A DNA stretch of 42,366 nt from Eubacteriales bacterium (GCA_029974035.1 JARKQG010000088.1:1-42366); one strand, 5' to 3'. Positions 14,941 to 22,874 are shown, numbered from the stretch's first letter. Made by a program: numbers and translations. Notes: generated by a model not told the origin, from the sequence alone.

Positions 14941-16347
14941 TTACATTGTCCGCTTGACTCGGTCCCAATAGACGTCCATTTCCGGAAGAGTCATGTCCTC
15001 CATGCGCCTTCCGTCCTGGAGAATCAGCCGTTCGACGGCTTCAAACCGGCCTACGAACTTGTCCACCGCGCCTTTGAGCGCCAGCTCCGGCTGGACGCCG
15101 GCGAGCCGGGCCACGTTGACGGCGGCAAACAGAAGATCCCCCACCTCCTCGGCCACGCCCTCGCCGCTTTCGAGCGCCGCGCGCACCTCGTCCGTCTCCT
15201 CGGCCACCTTGGGCAGCGCGGCGGCGGCGTCCTTCCAGTCAAAGCCGACGGCCGCGGCCTTCTTCTGCACCTTTTCGGCGCGCATCAACTGGGGCAGACC
15301 GCGCGTCACGGCGCGCATGGCCTCCGCCTGGGTGGTCAGGTTTTTCTCCTTCTTTTTAACCTGTTCCCACAGCGCCAAAACATCCTCGCTGGTGCTGGCG
15401 CTGGCGTCCCCGAACACGTGGGGATGACGGGCGATCAGCTTCAGGCAGATGGCGCTGGTCACGTCGTCGGGGGTAAATTCCCCATGCTCCCGGGCGATCT
15501 CGGCGTGAAGCGCCACCTGAAGCAGCAAATCGCCCAGCTCGTCGTACAGCGCGGCCGCGTCGCCGCGCTCAATGGCGTCCACCACCTCGTAGGTCTCCTC
15601 CACCGCGTTGGTGGCGAGGGATTCGTGGGTCTGCTTGCGATCCCACGGGCAGCCGCCGGGCGCGCGCAGGCGGCGGACGATGGCGGTGAGCTGGTCATAG
15701 CCAAAGCGCGCCAGCCCGGTCAGATCCGGCGCGGCGGGAACGAGCGCCGAAGTGCGGTGATCGTAGGCGGGCAGCCTGTCGAGATCCGTCAGCGGAAGGC
15801 GCCGGACCGCGCCGCCGGAGGATACCCATATCGCCGATTCCTCGGGATACCGCTCCATGAGCCGCAGCTTGACCTCCGCGGCCAGCTCGCGGGAATCGAT
15901 CTCGCGGATGAGCGCGGCCTGGTCGGCGGAGGGATGGTAGGCGGCGTGGTCACAGGCGGAGAGCATGGCCGCGGGCCCGGCGGCGTACGCCCAGAGGGCG
16001 CCGTCCACCGGCACCCCGGGGATCAGCCGCAGCCCTTCCGGATGCCGCCCGAGGAGGCGCTCGACGCTCAGATCCCGAAGGTCCAGCACGCCGTACACGA
16101 CTTCGTCCGCCTGCGCAAGGCCCTCGACTTCCGATACGATGGCCTCCAGCAGCGCGTCAAAATCGGCGGCCGTGTCGTACAGCGCGTCCAGCGACCGGTA
16201 GGCGAGGCCCGCGCCGTCCATCCAATCGGCCGCGCCGCAGCGCGCGGTGCGCAGCACGACCTTCGCCGGCCCGGACAGATGGCCCCGGATGCGGTCGGTC
16301 AGGTCTCCGGCGTCAAGACCCAGGCCAACGACGGTAATCGGATGCAA
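14941..16347 (-). CDS. mazG: MazG-family NTP pyrophosphohydrolase with tetrapyrrole-methylase-like N-domain (YabN)
   Basis: A 468-residue protein. The N-terminal about 200 residues have the SAM-dependent tetrapyrrole methylase-like fold (start HPITVVGLGLDAGDLTD) seen in Firmicutes YabN. The C-terminal part is two MazG-like helical modules: GGCPWDRKQTHESL, EETYEVVDAI and YDELGDLLLQVALHAEIA carry the EExxE...ExxD metal site. It hydrolyses non-canonical or excess NTPs. I set the start at a TTG (16347) preceded by AAAGGGGACG, because the ATG 42 bases upstream falls inside the TATAAT box of the promoter and so would not be on the transcript. Confidence 0.92.
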   Translation of the reverse strand: MHPITVVGLGLDAGDLTDRIRGHLSGPAKVVLRTARCGAADWMDGAGLAYRSLDALYDTAADFDALLEAIVSEVEGLAQADEVVYGVLDLRDLSVERLLGRHPEGLRLIPGVPVDGALWAYAAGPAAMLSACDHAAYHPSADQAALIREIDSRELAAEVKLRLMERYPEESAIWVSSGGAVRRLPLTDLDRLPAYDHRTSALVPAAPDLTGLARFGYDQLTAIVRRLRAPGGCPWDRKQTHESLATNAVEETYEVVDAIERGDAAALYDELGDLLLQVALHAEIAREHGEFTPDDVTSAICLKLIARHPHVFGDASASTSEDVLALWEQVKKKEKNLTTQAEAMRAVTRGLPQLMRAEKVQKKAAAVGFDWKDAAAALPKVAEETDEVRAALESGEGVAEEVGDLLFAAVNVARLAGVQPELALKGAVDKFVGRFEAVERLILQDGRRMEDMTLPEMDVYWDRVKRTM

Positions 16348-16380
16348 AATCTCGTCCCCTTTCGCGTGGTGACAGGCTTC

Positions 16381-16409
16381 ATTATACACGCCCGCGCGTC
16401 AGCGCGCAA
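16381..16409 (-). promoter_or_regulatory. Sigma-A promoter of the mazG-hup-rqcP-ispDF-ahcY-mtaD run
   Basis: TTGCGC (16409-16404), 17-base spacer, TATAAT (16386-16381). It lies in the short gap after spoVT and decides the mazG start. Confidence 0.75.
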
Positions 16410-16427
16410 TCGGGGACGCCCAAATTG

Positions 16428-16982
16428 TTACTGTTCCATCTGCCGGCCGACGATGGTGGCGGTGGTTTCGGCCACCTTCATGTCGATATCGGTCATCACG
16501 ACGCCGTTTTCCCGGGACAAAAGCATCAGCGCGCCGATCACCTCGCCGTCCACCAGGATGGGCGTCAGGATCTGGGCGGTATAGCCCTCGGGCGCGTCGC
16601 CCACGGTGACGGGCAGCATCTTTGCGCCGTCGGCCAGGTTGAGAAGCAGCGTTTGGCGCGCCTGCACCGCCTGGTCGATTTCGGGGCTGAGCGCCTTTTC
16701 CCACAGCTCCTTCTTCGGCGCGCCGGAGGCGGACACCACCATGTCCCGGTCGCAGATGCAGGCGATGTGGCCCAGCGTGCGATGCAGGGAGTCGGTGTAG
16801 TCCTTGGCGATGGCGGCGATTTCGCCGATGGGGGAATACTTTTTCAGCACGACTTCGCCGTCATGATCGGTAAAAATTTCCAGAGGATCGCCTTCGCGGA
16901 TGCGAAGCGTCCGCCTGATTTCCTTGGGAATGACCACGCGACCCAGTTCGTCGATTCTGCGAACAATGCCCGTTGCTCTCAT
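16428..16982 (-). CDS. spoVT: Stage V sporulation transcription factor SpoVT (AbrB family with GAF-like domain)
   Basis: A 184-residue regulator of forespore gene expression and spore coat/germination properties. The N-terminal swapped-hairpin AbrB domain is textbook: MRATGIVRRIDELGRVVIPK followed by EIRRTLRIREGDPLEIF (about 1-50). The C-terminal GAF-like domain (about 55-184) includes HIACICDRDMVV and TPILVDGEVIGALML. The length matches Bacillus SpoVT (178 residues). Adjacent mazG, hup and rqcP genes reproduce the Firmicutes neighbourhood. Upstream is a sigma-G-like promoter, matching the known sigma-G control of this gene in Bacillus. Confidence 0.96.
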   Translation of the reverse strand: MRATGIVRRIDELGRVVIPKEIRRTLRIREGDPLEIFTDHDGEVVLKKYSPIGEIAAIAKDYTDSLHRTLGHIACICDRDMVVSASGAPKKELWEKALSPEIDQAVQARQTLLLNLADGAKMLPVTVGDAPEGYTAQILTPILVDGEVIGALMLLSRENGVVMTDIDMKVAETTATIVGRQMEQ

Positions 16983-17038
16983 GTCCAAAACAATCCTTTC
17001 CTTCCGTCGGTGCGCCGCGCTTGAGCGCCAGTCAGGGA

Positions 17039-17068
17039 TAGTATTTTGTGGGCCCATGCTTTTTATTC
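17039..17068 (-). promoter_or_regulatory. Candidate sigma-G-type promoter of spoVT
   Basis: GAATA (17068-17064) matches the GHATR -35, followed by an 18-base spacer and AATACTA (17045-17039), six of seven matches to the CATWMTA -10. No sigma-A promoter is visible here. Agreement with the known regulation of spoVT strengthens the call. Confidence 0.6.
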
Positions 17069-17173
17069 GCCGCAAAAGGCGGACCAGGCGTCAAAAACCT
17101 TTACGCGCATTGCGGCAGGAAAGCGCGCGCGCGCCGTCGAAAATGTAGAAAAACGGCTTTCGGAGGGCGGAGG

Positions 17174-18244
17174 ATGCGGTTTCTTCACATGGCGGACGCG
17201 CACTACGGCCGGCGGTTTTCCTCGTCCCGCTTCGGCCCGGCGGCGGCCGCGGCGCGGCGGGAGGCGCTGGAGGACGCGCTGAAGCACCTGGTGCGCTACG
17301 CCAACGAAAACGGGGTCGACTGCATTCTTTGCGCGGGCGATCTGATCGAATCCGCGGAAATCCGGCCCGCGGACCTGATGCGGCTGGATGACATTCTTTC
17401 GGGCCTCGTCCGCGCGAAGTTCATTGCCGTCGCCGGGAACCACGACCCCATGAACACCCCGAGCCCGGCGCTTCGGCTGAAGGCCGCGGCGCTCACCCTG
17501 CTTCCGAGCGGATACAGCCGGACGATGCTGGACGGGACGACCGCGCTGCACGCCTTTTCCTTTCCCGAGGCGGTGGTGCGGGAAAACCCGCTGGCGCATG
17601 CGGCGCTGGATCTTTCCGCGCCCCGGAACATCCTCCTGATGCACTGTGACGCCATCAGCCCGGAGAGCGACTACCTGCCGGTGCGGATGGATTTTCTGAA
17701 CCGGTTTGACTACTGCGCGCTGGGCCACGTGCACAAGCCGCTTTTCCTCGCGCCGAACGCGGCCTACTGCGGCTCGCTGATCGGCCTGGATCGGAACGAA
17801 ACCGGCCCCCGCGGCTTTGTGCTGGTGGATCTGGGTGCGGCGGCACCGCGCTTTGTTCCGCTGCCCATTCCCACCTATGAAAAAATTGCCGTCCGGCTGA
17901 CCGAGGACATGGGCGGCGTGGCGGCGGAGGCGGCGGTCCGCGACGCCCTCGCGCCGCTGCCCGGGGAAAACCTGTACAGTGTGACGCTGACCGGCGTCCA
18001 CGCCCCGGCGGCGCGGCCGGATCCGGACCAAATTGCCGGGCGCCTGCGGGATTCTGGGTTCATGGTCGCGCTGACCGACGAAACGCGCCCGGCCTGGGAT
18101 CTTGCCGCGCTGGCCGCCGAGCACCGGGACGATCTGATCGGCCGGGTCGTCGCCGGCTTTGGCCCCGAGGAGGACCTGAGCGACCGGGACCGTCTGGCGC
18201 TGGACTATGCGATCACCGCGCTGATGGAAGGGGGACGATCGTGA
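17174..18244 (+). CDS. yhaO: YhaO-like metallophosphoesterase (SbcD/Mre11 family)
   Basis: A 356-residue calcineurin-like phosphoesterase of the DNA-repair exonuclease group. Metal-site motifs appear in order: DAHYG (Asp8, His10), CAGDLIES, AVAGNHDPM, LMHCDAISPE and LGHVHK. A C-terminal about 120-residue domain follows, as in YhaO/SbcD. The start at 17174 is preceded by GGAGGGCGG. It overlaps the next gene by four bases (GTGA), so the nuclease and the SMC-like ATPase are made together. Divergent from spoVT; the 130 bases between them hold no clear promoter for this gene. Confidence 0.9.
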   Translation: MRFLHMADAHYGRRFSSSRFGPAAAAARREALEDALKHLVRYANENGVDCILCAGDLIESAEIRPADLMRLDDILSGLVRAKFIAVAGNHDPMNTPSPALRLKAAALTLLPSGYSRTMLDGTTALHAFSFPEAVVRENPLAHAALDLSAPRNILLMHCDAISPESDYLPVRMDFLNRFDYCALGHVHKPLFLAPNAAYCGSLIGLDRNETGPRGFVLVDLGAAAPRFVPLPIPTYEKIAVRLTEDMGGVAAEAAVRDALAPLPGENLYSVTLTGVHAPAARPDPDQIAGRLRDSGFMVALTDETRPAWDLAALAAEHRDDLIGRVVAGFGPEEDLSDRDRLALDYAITALMEGGRS

Positions 18245-20325
18245 GGATCGTCACGCTGTCGCCCGTGTCCTTCGGGCGCTTTCAGAATTGCGAATTCCGC
18301 TTTGCTCCCGGCATCAACCTGATTGAAGCGCCCAACGAGGCGGGGAAGTCTACGCTGGCCGCCTTTGTCAGCGGCATGCTCTACGGTTTTTATAAGCGGC
18401 AGGACCCCAGGCGGCGGCAGCGGGCGGCGACCTTTGACCGCTACCGGCCCTGGGCCAACCCCGGCCGGTATTTTGGCGCGATGACCTTTGCGCACGAGGG
18501 CGCCGTCTACCGCCTGGAGCGGGATTTCCTGATGGACGAGGTGCGCCTTTTCGAGGCGGACACCGGTCGGGACGTCACGGACCGCCTGCCCTACCACGAC
18601 GCGCTTCGAATTTATGAGCCCGGCGCGTACTTTCTGGGCATCAGCCAGTCCGCCTTCGAGGGCACGCTGTACGTGCCCCAGCGTTCGGTCGAGACGGGCG
18701 GGGCGCTGGGCCGGGAGCTCGTCGACCAGATCGATGCGCTGAGCGCCGGGGGCGCGTCCGCTTCCGGCGCGCTCCGGTGGCTCGATGCGCGGCGGGATGC
18801 CATCGGCACGCCGCGCCGGGGCGGCTCGCCGCTGGGCGAGCAGCACGCAAGGCTCGCCCGGCTCCTGTCGGAAAAGGCGGAGGCGGAGGCGCGCCGGAGC
18901 GCTGCCGCCCGGGAGGGCGCGCGCGCGCAGGCCCTGTTGGCGGAGGTCGCCGCCCTGGAGGCTGCGCAGCGCGCGGACGAAGCGGCGCTGGCGCAGGCGG
19001 ACGGCGCGGATGAGGCGGCGCTGGAGGACGCGCTGGAGGATCTTCGCCGAATGCGGGATATAAACCTGGAATCGGAAGCGATGGCCCGCGCGCTGGACGA
19101 GCTGGACCGGCGGATTGACCGGGCGCCCGCGCTGCCGGAAGCGTGGGGCGGGGCGTGCGCGGACGCGCCCGGGCGCGCACGGCGCCTGATGGCGCGCTAC
19201 GAGGCGCTGCCTCCCGCAAAGCCCCACCGCGCGCTGACGGCGCTGGGCGCGTGCTTCGCGGCGGCGGCGCTGGCGGGGTTTGCGTTTGCGCCCGCTTTTA
19301 CGCTGGCCGCGCCCGCCGCGCTTTTCGTGGCGCTGGGCATCCTGCGCCGGCGGGAAAACCGGCAAACGGGGCGTGCGCGGGCGTCCATCCTTGCGGCGCT
19401 GGGCGTCGATTCGCCCGGGGGCTTTGCCGGGCTGATCGCCGCGCTGGAAGAAGCGCGGGATCTTGCCACGCGGCGCGACACCATTGAGGAGCAGCGCGAA
19501 GGCAAGCTTCAGCAGGCCGACGCCCTCCGGCGGCGCGTGCTGCGGGCGATGGCGGCCTGCGGGCTCGATGCCCCTCCGGACGAAACCGCGGCCGAGGCGG
19601 CGCTTCGGCGGCGGCTCAGGCAGATCCGCGATCGCGGAGCCGCACCGGGCGATCCGGGCGCCATGAAGCCGGACGGGCGCCCTGACAACGGCGGGCGCGG
19701 TGCGCTGGCGCAGCGCGTCCGGGCGCGCGCCGCGCGCATCCGCGCGCAGAAAGAGGAAGCGGCTGCCTGCGCCGCTCGTCGGGACGCCATCGAAAACGCC
19801 GTCCGGCCGCCTGCGGAGATCGAGGACGAAATGCGGCCGGTCCGGGCGGCGATTGACGCGCTGACGCGGGAAGCCGAAGCCATCGAGGAAGCGAAAAGGC
19901 GCATTGAGGCGGCGGCGGACGAAATGCGAAAGCGCCTGTCTCCCGCGCTGAGCCGCGCCATTCGCCGCCTGTCCGGCGCGGTCACGCTGGGGCGCTACGC
20001 CGACCTGGCGGTGGACACGGACCTCACAATTCAGGTGCTGGCCGACGGCCGGTCCGCCTCGCCGGCCGAGCTCTCCGGCGGCACCGCCGACGCCATCCAT
20101 TTGGCGCTGCGGCTGGGGCTGATCGAGTTTCTGATGGGCGGCCGGGAGTGTCCGATTCTTCTGGACGACAGCTTTTCCCAGTTGGACGACGACCGCGCCG
20201 GGCGGATGCTTGAGGCCGTGGCGGACTTCGCTTCCGGCCGACAGGCGCTGATCTTCACCTGCCAGCCCCGCGCGCGGCGGATGCTGGAATCCCTCGGGGT
20301 CCCCTTCCACGCCGTCCGCCTATAG
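18241..20325 (+). CDS. yhaN: YhaN-like SMC/SbcC-type AAA ATPase, compact form with central membrane hairpin
   Basis: A 694-residue ATPase partner of YhaO. Walker A APNEAGKST is at 30-38, ABC signature LSGGT near 609 and Walker B ILLDDSFSQLDDDR near 640, with charged Ala/Glu/Arg-rich coiled-coil stretches on either side of a central hydrophobic region (about 330-366) that reads as two membrane segments joined by a short turn. It is shorter than Bacillus YhaN (over 900 residues), mainly in the coiled coils. The GTG start at 18241 overlaps the yhaO stop. Probably a membrane-tethered DNA-end processing or repair complex; direct function in this organism is inference. Confidence 0.85.
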   Translation: MRIVTLSPVSFGRFQNCEFRFAPGINLIEAPNEAGKSTLAAFVSGMLYGFYKRQDPRRRQRAATFDRYRPWANPGRYFGAMTFAHEGAVYRLERDFLMDEVRLFEADTGRDVTDRLPYHDALRIYEPGAYFLGISQSAFEGTLYVPQRSVETGGALGRELVDQIDALSAGGASASGALRWLDARRDAIGTPRRGGSPLGEQHARLARLLSEKAEAEARRSAAAREGARAQALLAEVAALEAAQRADEAALAQADGADEAALEDALEDLRRMRDINLESEAMARALDELDRRIDRAPALPEAWGGACADAPGRARRLMARYEALPPAKPHRALTALGACFAAAALAGFAFAPAFTLAAPAALFVALGILRRRENRQTGRARASILAALGVDSPGGFAGLIAALEEARDLATRRDTIEEQREGKLQQADALRRRVLRAMAACGLDAPPDETAAEAALRRRLRQIRDRGAAPGDPGAMKPDGRPDNGGRGALAQRVRARAARIRAQKEEAAACAARRDAIENAVRPPAEIEDEMRPVRAAIDALTREAEAIEEAKRRIEAAADEMRKRLSPALSRAIRRLSGAVTLGRYADLAVDTDLTIQVLADGRSASPAELSGGTADAIHLALRLGLIEFLMGGRECPILLDDSFSQLDDDRAGRMLEAVADFASGRQALIFTCQPRARRMLESLGVPFHAVRL

Positions 20326-20344
20326 CGCCCGGGCGACAAGCCCT

Positions 20345-20374
20345 TCATATCCCCCTCCGGCGCGGACATATATT
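20345..20374 (+). promoter_or_regulatory. Candidate sigma-E-type promoter of spoIVFA-spoIVFB
   Basis: TCATATC (20345-20351) against KMATATT, 15-base spacer, CATATATT (20367-20374) against CATACAHT: each box has one mismatch. Start of transcription would fall about 15 bases before the ATG, just ahead of TGGAGGG. It fits the mother-cell expression of these genes. Confidence 0.6.
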
Positions 20375-20396
20375 GTCCCGACTGGAGGGATTCATT

Positions 20397-21146
20397 ATGC
20401 CGGATACGCGCAGCCGCGTGACCATCCACACGGCCATTCTGCCGGAGCCGACCCCCGCGACCAAGCCGAAAAAGACCATCCCCTGGCGTGTGCTGCCGCA
20501 TCCCGCCGCAAAAAAGCGGCGCGTGCCAAAGCCGCCGCGCGCGGCCAAGCCCCGGCCCGCGGAGGGCGCGCGGAGGACGCCGGGCGAGCGGCTGCTCCGC
20601 AACGCCGCCGTGGCCTGCTCGCTGCTGCTCACGCTGCTGGCGCTGTCCAACCTCAACCAACCCTGGACGGAGCAGACCGTCGCCAGCGTGCGCAACGCGA
20701 TCTCCATGCGCATCGACCTGGACGAGTCCCTGGGCAAGCTGCACTTCGTGCGCGACCTGGTGCCCGACGCCGCGCTGGTGTTCTGGAACATGGGCGCGGG
20801 CGACATGGCAAAACCGGTGAACGGCCAGCTCTCCCATCCTTACGACGTCAATCAGCCCTGGCTTCTGTATCAGACCGGCGGCGCGCAGCAGGTGCGCGCC
20901 GCACTCGCTGGCCAGGTGGCGGCCGCCACGCAGAACGCCGACGGCGCCTGGACGCTCCTGATCGATCACGAGAGCGGGGAACAGACCGTCTACGCCTACG
21001 TGGCACAGTCCATCGTCCGCGTGGGCCAGCAGGTGTCCGCCGGCGACCAGATCGGCGTCACCGCCGATTCGGATGACGCGCGCCTCTACTTTGAGCTGCG
21101 CAAGGACGGTCAGCCGCAGGACCCCACCAGCCGTCTGGGCCAATGA
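20397..21146 (+). CDS. spoIVFA: Stage IV sporulation protein SpoIVFA-like (membrane protein with degenerate M23 domain)
   Basis: A 249-residue protein: a basic, Pro-rich cytoplasmic N-terminus (1-66), one membrane segment (about 69-85, AAVACSLLLTLLAL), then an extracytoplasmic beta-rich domain from about 130 with LysM/M23-like features (WTLLIDHESGEQTVYAYV, VSAGDQIGVT, LYFELRKDG). The zinc ligands of true M23 peptidases are not evident, as in SpoIVFA, which holds the SpoIVFB protease inactive until the forespore SpoIVB signal arrives. Its stop overlaps the spoIVFB start by four bases. The start at 20397 is chosen for its TGGAGGGA site; a TTG eight codons upstream lies inside the -10 box. Confidence 0.85.
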   Translation: MPDTRSRVTIHTAILPEPTPATKPKKTIPWRVLPHPAAKKRRVPKPPRAAKPRPAEGARRTPGERLLRNAAVACSLLLTLLALSNLNQPWTEQTVASVRNAISMRIDLDESLGKLHFVRDLVPDAALVFWNMGAGDMAKPVNGQLSHPYDVNQPWLLYQTGGAQQVRAALAGQVAAATQNADGAWTLLIDHESGEQTVYAYVAQSIVRVGQQVSAGDQIGVTADSDDARLYFELRKDGQPQDPTSRLGQ

Positions 21147-22066
21147 CGCGCCTCGTCGGCTTTCCGGTCCGCGCCCACTGGTCGATCCTTTTGATGCCGC
21201 CCCTCCTGGCCATGAGCGCGCTCACCCCGGCGCTGGCCGCCGTGGCGGCATCGGTGCTCCTTCACGAGGCGGCCCACGCGCTGGCCGCCCGGGCGGCGGG
21301 CGTTCGGGTGCGGGAACTGCTGCTGACGCCCTTTGGCGGCGCGCTGCGCATCGACGGCCTCTGGGGCTACCGGCCGGGGCAGATCGCGCTGGTAGCGCTG
21401 GCCGGGCCGGTCGCAAGCCTCCTGGTCATGACTTCCGCGGCGGCCCTGGCCTATTGGGGCGCGGCGTCACCCCGCGTCGCGGGCGAATGGGTTCGCGTCA
21501 ACCTGCTGTTGGCCGCCTTCAACCTGATGCCGGCGCTGCCGCTGGACGGCGGCCGGGTGCTCGCCGCAGCCCTCGGGCGGCGCATGGGCGCCGCGCGGGC
21601 GCTGAAGGCCGGCCTTGCGGCGGGCCAGGTGCTGGGCGGGCTCATGCTGTTGCTCACGGCCTGGCAGTTTGCCGCCGCCCGCCACCTCAACCTGACCATC
21701 GCGCTGGGCGCGCTGTACCTCCTTTTCAGCGGCCCGGCCGAGCGGCGCTCGGCCGACGGCGCGGAACTCATGAGCCTGATCGCCCGCCGGGACGAGCTCG
21801 ACGCGGAGGGCATCATGCCCCTCGGCTGGCTGGCGGCCGGCGCCTCGGTTTCCTGTGAAGCGGCGGCGCGCCGCCTCGGCGCCCGCCGCGTGCACCGCAT
21901 CGCGGTATACGACGGGGGCATGCGCCTCGTCGGCGTCGTCGAGGAGCGGGCGCTGCTGGCCGCCGTGCGCCGCGGAGAACCGGAAACCCTCGGCGCGCTG
22001 GCCGCGCGCAAAATTCCGCTTGACACACCCTCCGCGAACCGGTATAATAACACCTGCTGGTCGTAG
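21143..22066 (+). CDS. spoIVFB: Intramembrane site-2 metalloprotease SpoIVFB
   Basis: A 307-residue M50 protease that in sporulating Firmicutes cuts pro-sigma-K in the mother cell. HEAAH (41-45) supplies two zinc ligands and the catalytic Glu, and NLMPALPLDGGR (near 134) supplies the third ligand; about six hydrophobic segments lie in residues 1-200. The C-terminal about 90 residues resemble a CBS-type domain (VHRIAVYDGGMRLVGVVEE). The last sixteen residues are encoded by a consensus tRNA promoter, and the TAG stop shares two bases with tRNA-Trp, so the C-terminal tail is probably not constrained for protein function. Confidence 0.95.
   Translation: MTRLVGFPVRAHWSILLMPPLLAMSALTPALAAVAASVLLHEAAHALAARAAGVRVRELLLTPFGGALRIDGLWGYRPGQIALVALAGPVASLLVMTSAAALAYWGAASPRVAGEWVRVNLLLAAFNLMPALPLDGGRVLAAALGRRMGAARALKAGLAAGQVLGGLMLLLTAWQFAAARHLNLTIALGALYLLFSGPAERRSADGAELMSLIARRDELDAEGIMPLGWLAAGASVSCEAAARRLGARRVHRIAVYDGGMRLVGVVEERALLAAVRRGEPETLGALAARKIPLDTPSANRYNNTCWS
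22020..22048 (+). promoter_or_regulatory. Perfect consensus sigma-A promoter of tRNA-Trp, inside spoIVFB
   Basis: TTGACA (22020-22025), exactly 17 bases, TATAAT (22043-22048). Transcription should start about 22055, ten bases before the tRNA. The whole promoter lies within the spoIVFB coding sequence. Confidence 0.88.
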
Positions 22067-22138
22067 GGGCATGGTGTAATGGTAACACGTGGGTCTCCAA
22101 AACCTTTGTTGAGGGTTCGAGTCCTTCTGCCCCTGCCA
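22065..22138 (+). tRNA. tRNA-Trp (anticodon CCA)
   Basis: A 74-base tRNA with encoded CCA end. Acceptor AGGGGCA pairs with TGCCCCT; D arm GTGT-AATGGTA-ACAC; anticodon loop CTCCAAA with CCA; T arm GAGGG-TTCGAGT-CCTTC. The anticodon stem has one U-U mismatch at its outer pair. Closely similar in layout to Firmicutes tRNA-Trp. It overlaps the last two bases of spoIVFB and has its own promoter and terminator. Confidence 0.97.
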
Positions 22139-22145
22139 CAAAATT

Positions 22146-22178
22146 ATCAGCGTTCCGCTACAACGGGATGCTGATTTT
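22146..22178 (+). terminator. Intrinsic terminator of tRNA-Trp
   Basis: Stem ATCAGC/GCTGAT (22146-22151 with 22170-22175) plus an inner TTCCG/CGGGA stem and six-base loop, followed by TTT. Confidence 0.75.
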
Positions 22179-22186
22179 CTGTTCAG

Positions 22187-22450
22187 TTAGCTGATGACGG
22201 CCTTCATTTCATCAAGGGCGTCTCCGGACAAATGGATGCATGGGTTGTAAGTGATGTTCACATCGGCGCGCCCAAGAAGTTTTGACAGAATCTTAATATC
22301 ACGGCCCCGGTAGTAGCAGTTCGTCGCAAACGCGTGCCGGAGGACGTGCAGGCCCCTGCAGGGATCTGCACGTCCTTTGTCGCAATCTGTGCTTGACACC
22401 GAAGTGCCTCATACGTCCGTCTCCCTCCGTCATTTCCCGTCATATCCACG
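22187..22450 (-). pseudogene. Remnant of a tyrosine-family site-specific integrase (C-terminal part, inactive)
   Basis: The minus strand encodes the end of a tyrosine recombinase: HVLRHAFATNCYYRG (box II HxLRH, 22348-22331 onward) and LLGRADVNITYN...IHLSGDALDEM. Two catalytic positions are altered: the usual LLGH reads LLGR (codon at 22270-22268), and the nucleophilic tyrosine position of the T-Y-N-x-Y-IHL segment reads Cys (codon at 22240-22238). Upstream the homologous reading dissolves into other frames and stops; the N-terminal two thirds are absent. Its position directly beside a tRNA, transcribed toward it, is typical of integrative elements that use the tRNA 3' end. Confidence 0.8.
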
Positions 22451-22571
22451 GCTTCATGCTATCGGACATCAATTCTGACAGCGCCTCGAACGTACGCTTG
22501 CTGAGTGGAATCGTGCTTTAGCGGGGCGGTTACGATCCTCATCTCTTTTTGATGGCTGTTTCCGCATCGCC

Positions 22572-22874
22572 ATGTGCCGTAAGCTCATTCCGAAACCCAT
22601 TAAAGTCACCAAGGGGAGTTGGGCTTTGATAACGCTTGAAGCGGAGAAGGAAAAAGGCGGAACCACTCGGCGCATCCGCAAGATGACTTACGCGAAAGTG
22701 CTGACCAAGTTAAAGGCGGCTGGAAAGACCCCGGAAGCGATTATGAAGCTGCTTAAGCGAATTTGTGTTGTGTCTGGCGAAATAAAGCTGATAATCTACG
22801 GAGCACCCTGTCAGAGCTGTTTAATAAACTTCCACAACAAAATGAACCGATTGCTGCCTCGCGACGATCTATAG
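22572..22874 (+). CDS. Hypothetical 100-residue basic protein in the decayed region
   Basis: An open frame from ATG 22572 to the stop at 22872-22874 encodes a Lys-rich protein (e.g. KMTYAKVLTKLKAAGK). I recognise no family, no ribosome binding site is convincing, and the C-terminal third (CLINFHNKMNRLLPRDDL) looks like random translation. It lies between integrase and sigma-factor remnants, so it may be a fragment of a mobile-element gene. Reported only because the frame is the longest in a gene-poor stretch. Confidence 0.25.
   Translation: MCRKLIPKPIKVTKGSWALITLEAEKEKGGTTRRIRKMTYAKVLTKLKAAGKTPEAIMKLLKRICVVSGEIKLIIYGAPCQSCLINFHNKMNRLLPRDDL

Noticed and set aside
16348..16389. Fourteen-residue N-terminal extension of MazG from the ATG at 16389
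   Set aside because: That ATG lies within the TATAAT box of the gene's own promoter, so it is unlikely to be transcribed.
18205..20310. 701-codon frame antisense to yhaN
   Set aside because: Same cause: high-GC shadow; the sense strand has Walker A, signature and Walker B motifs.
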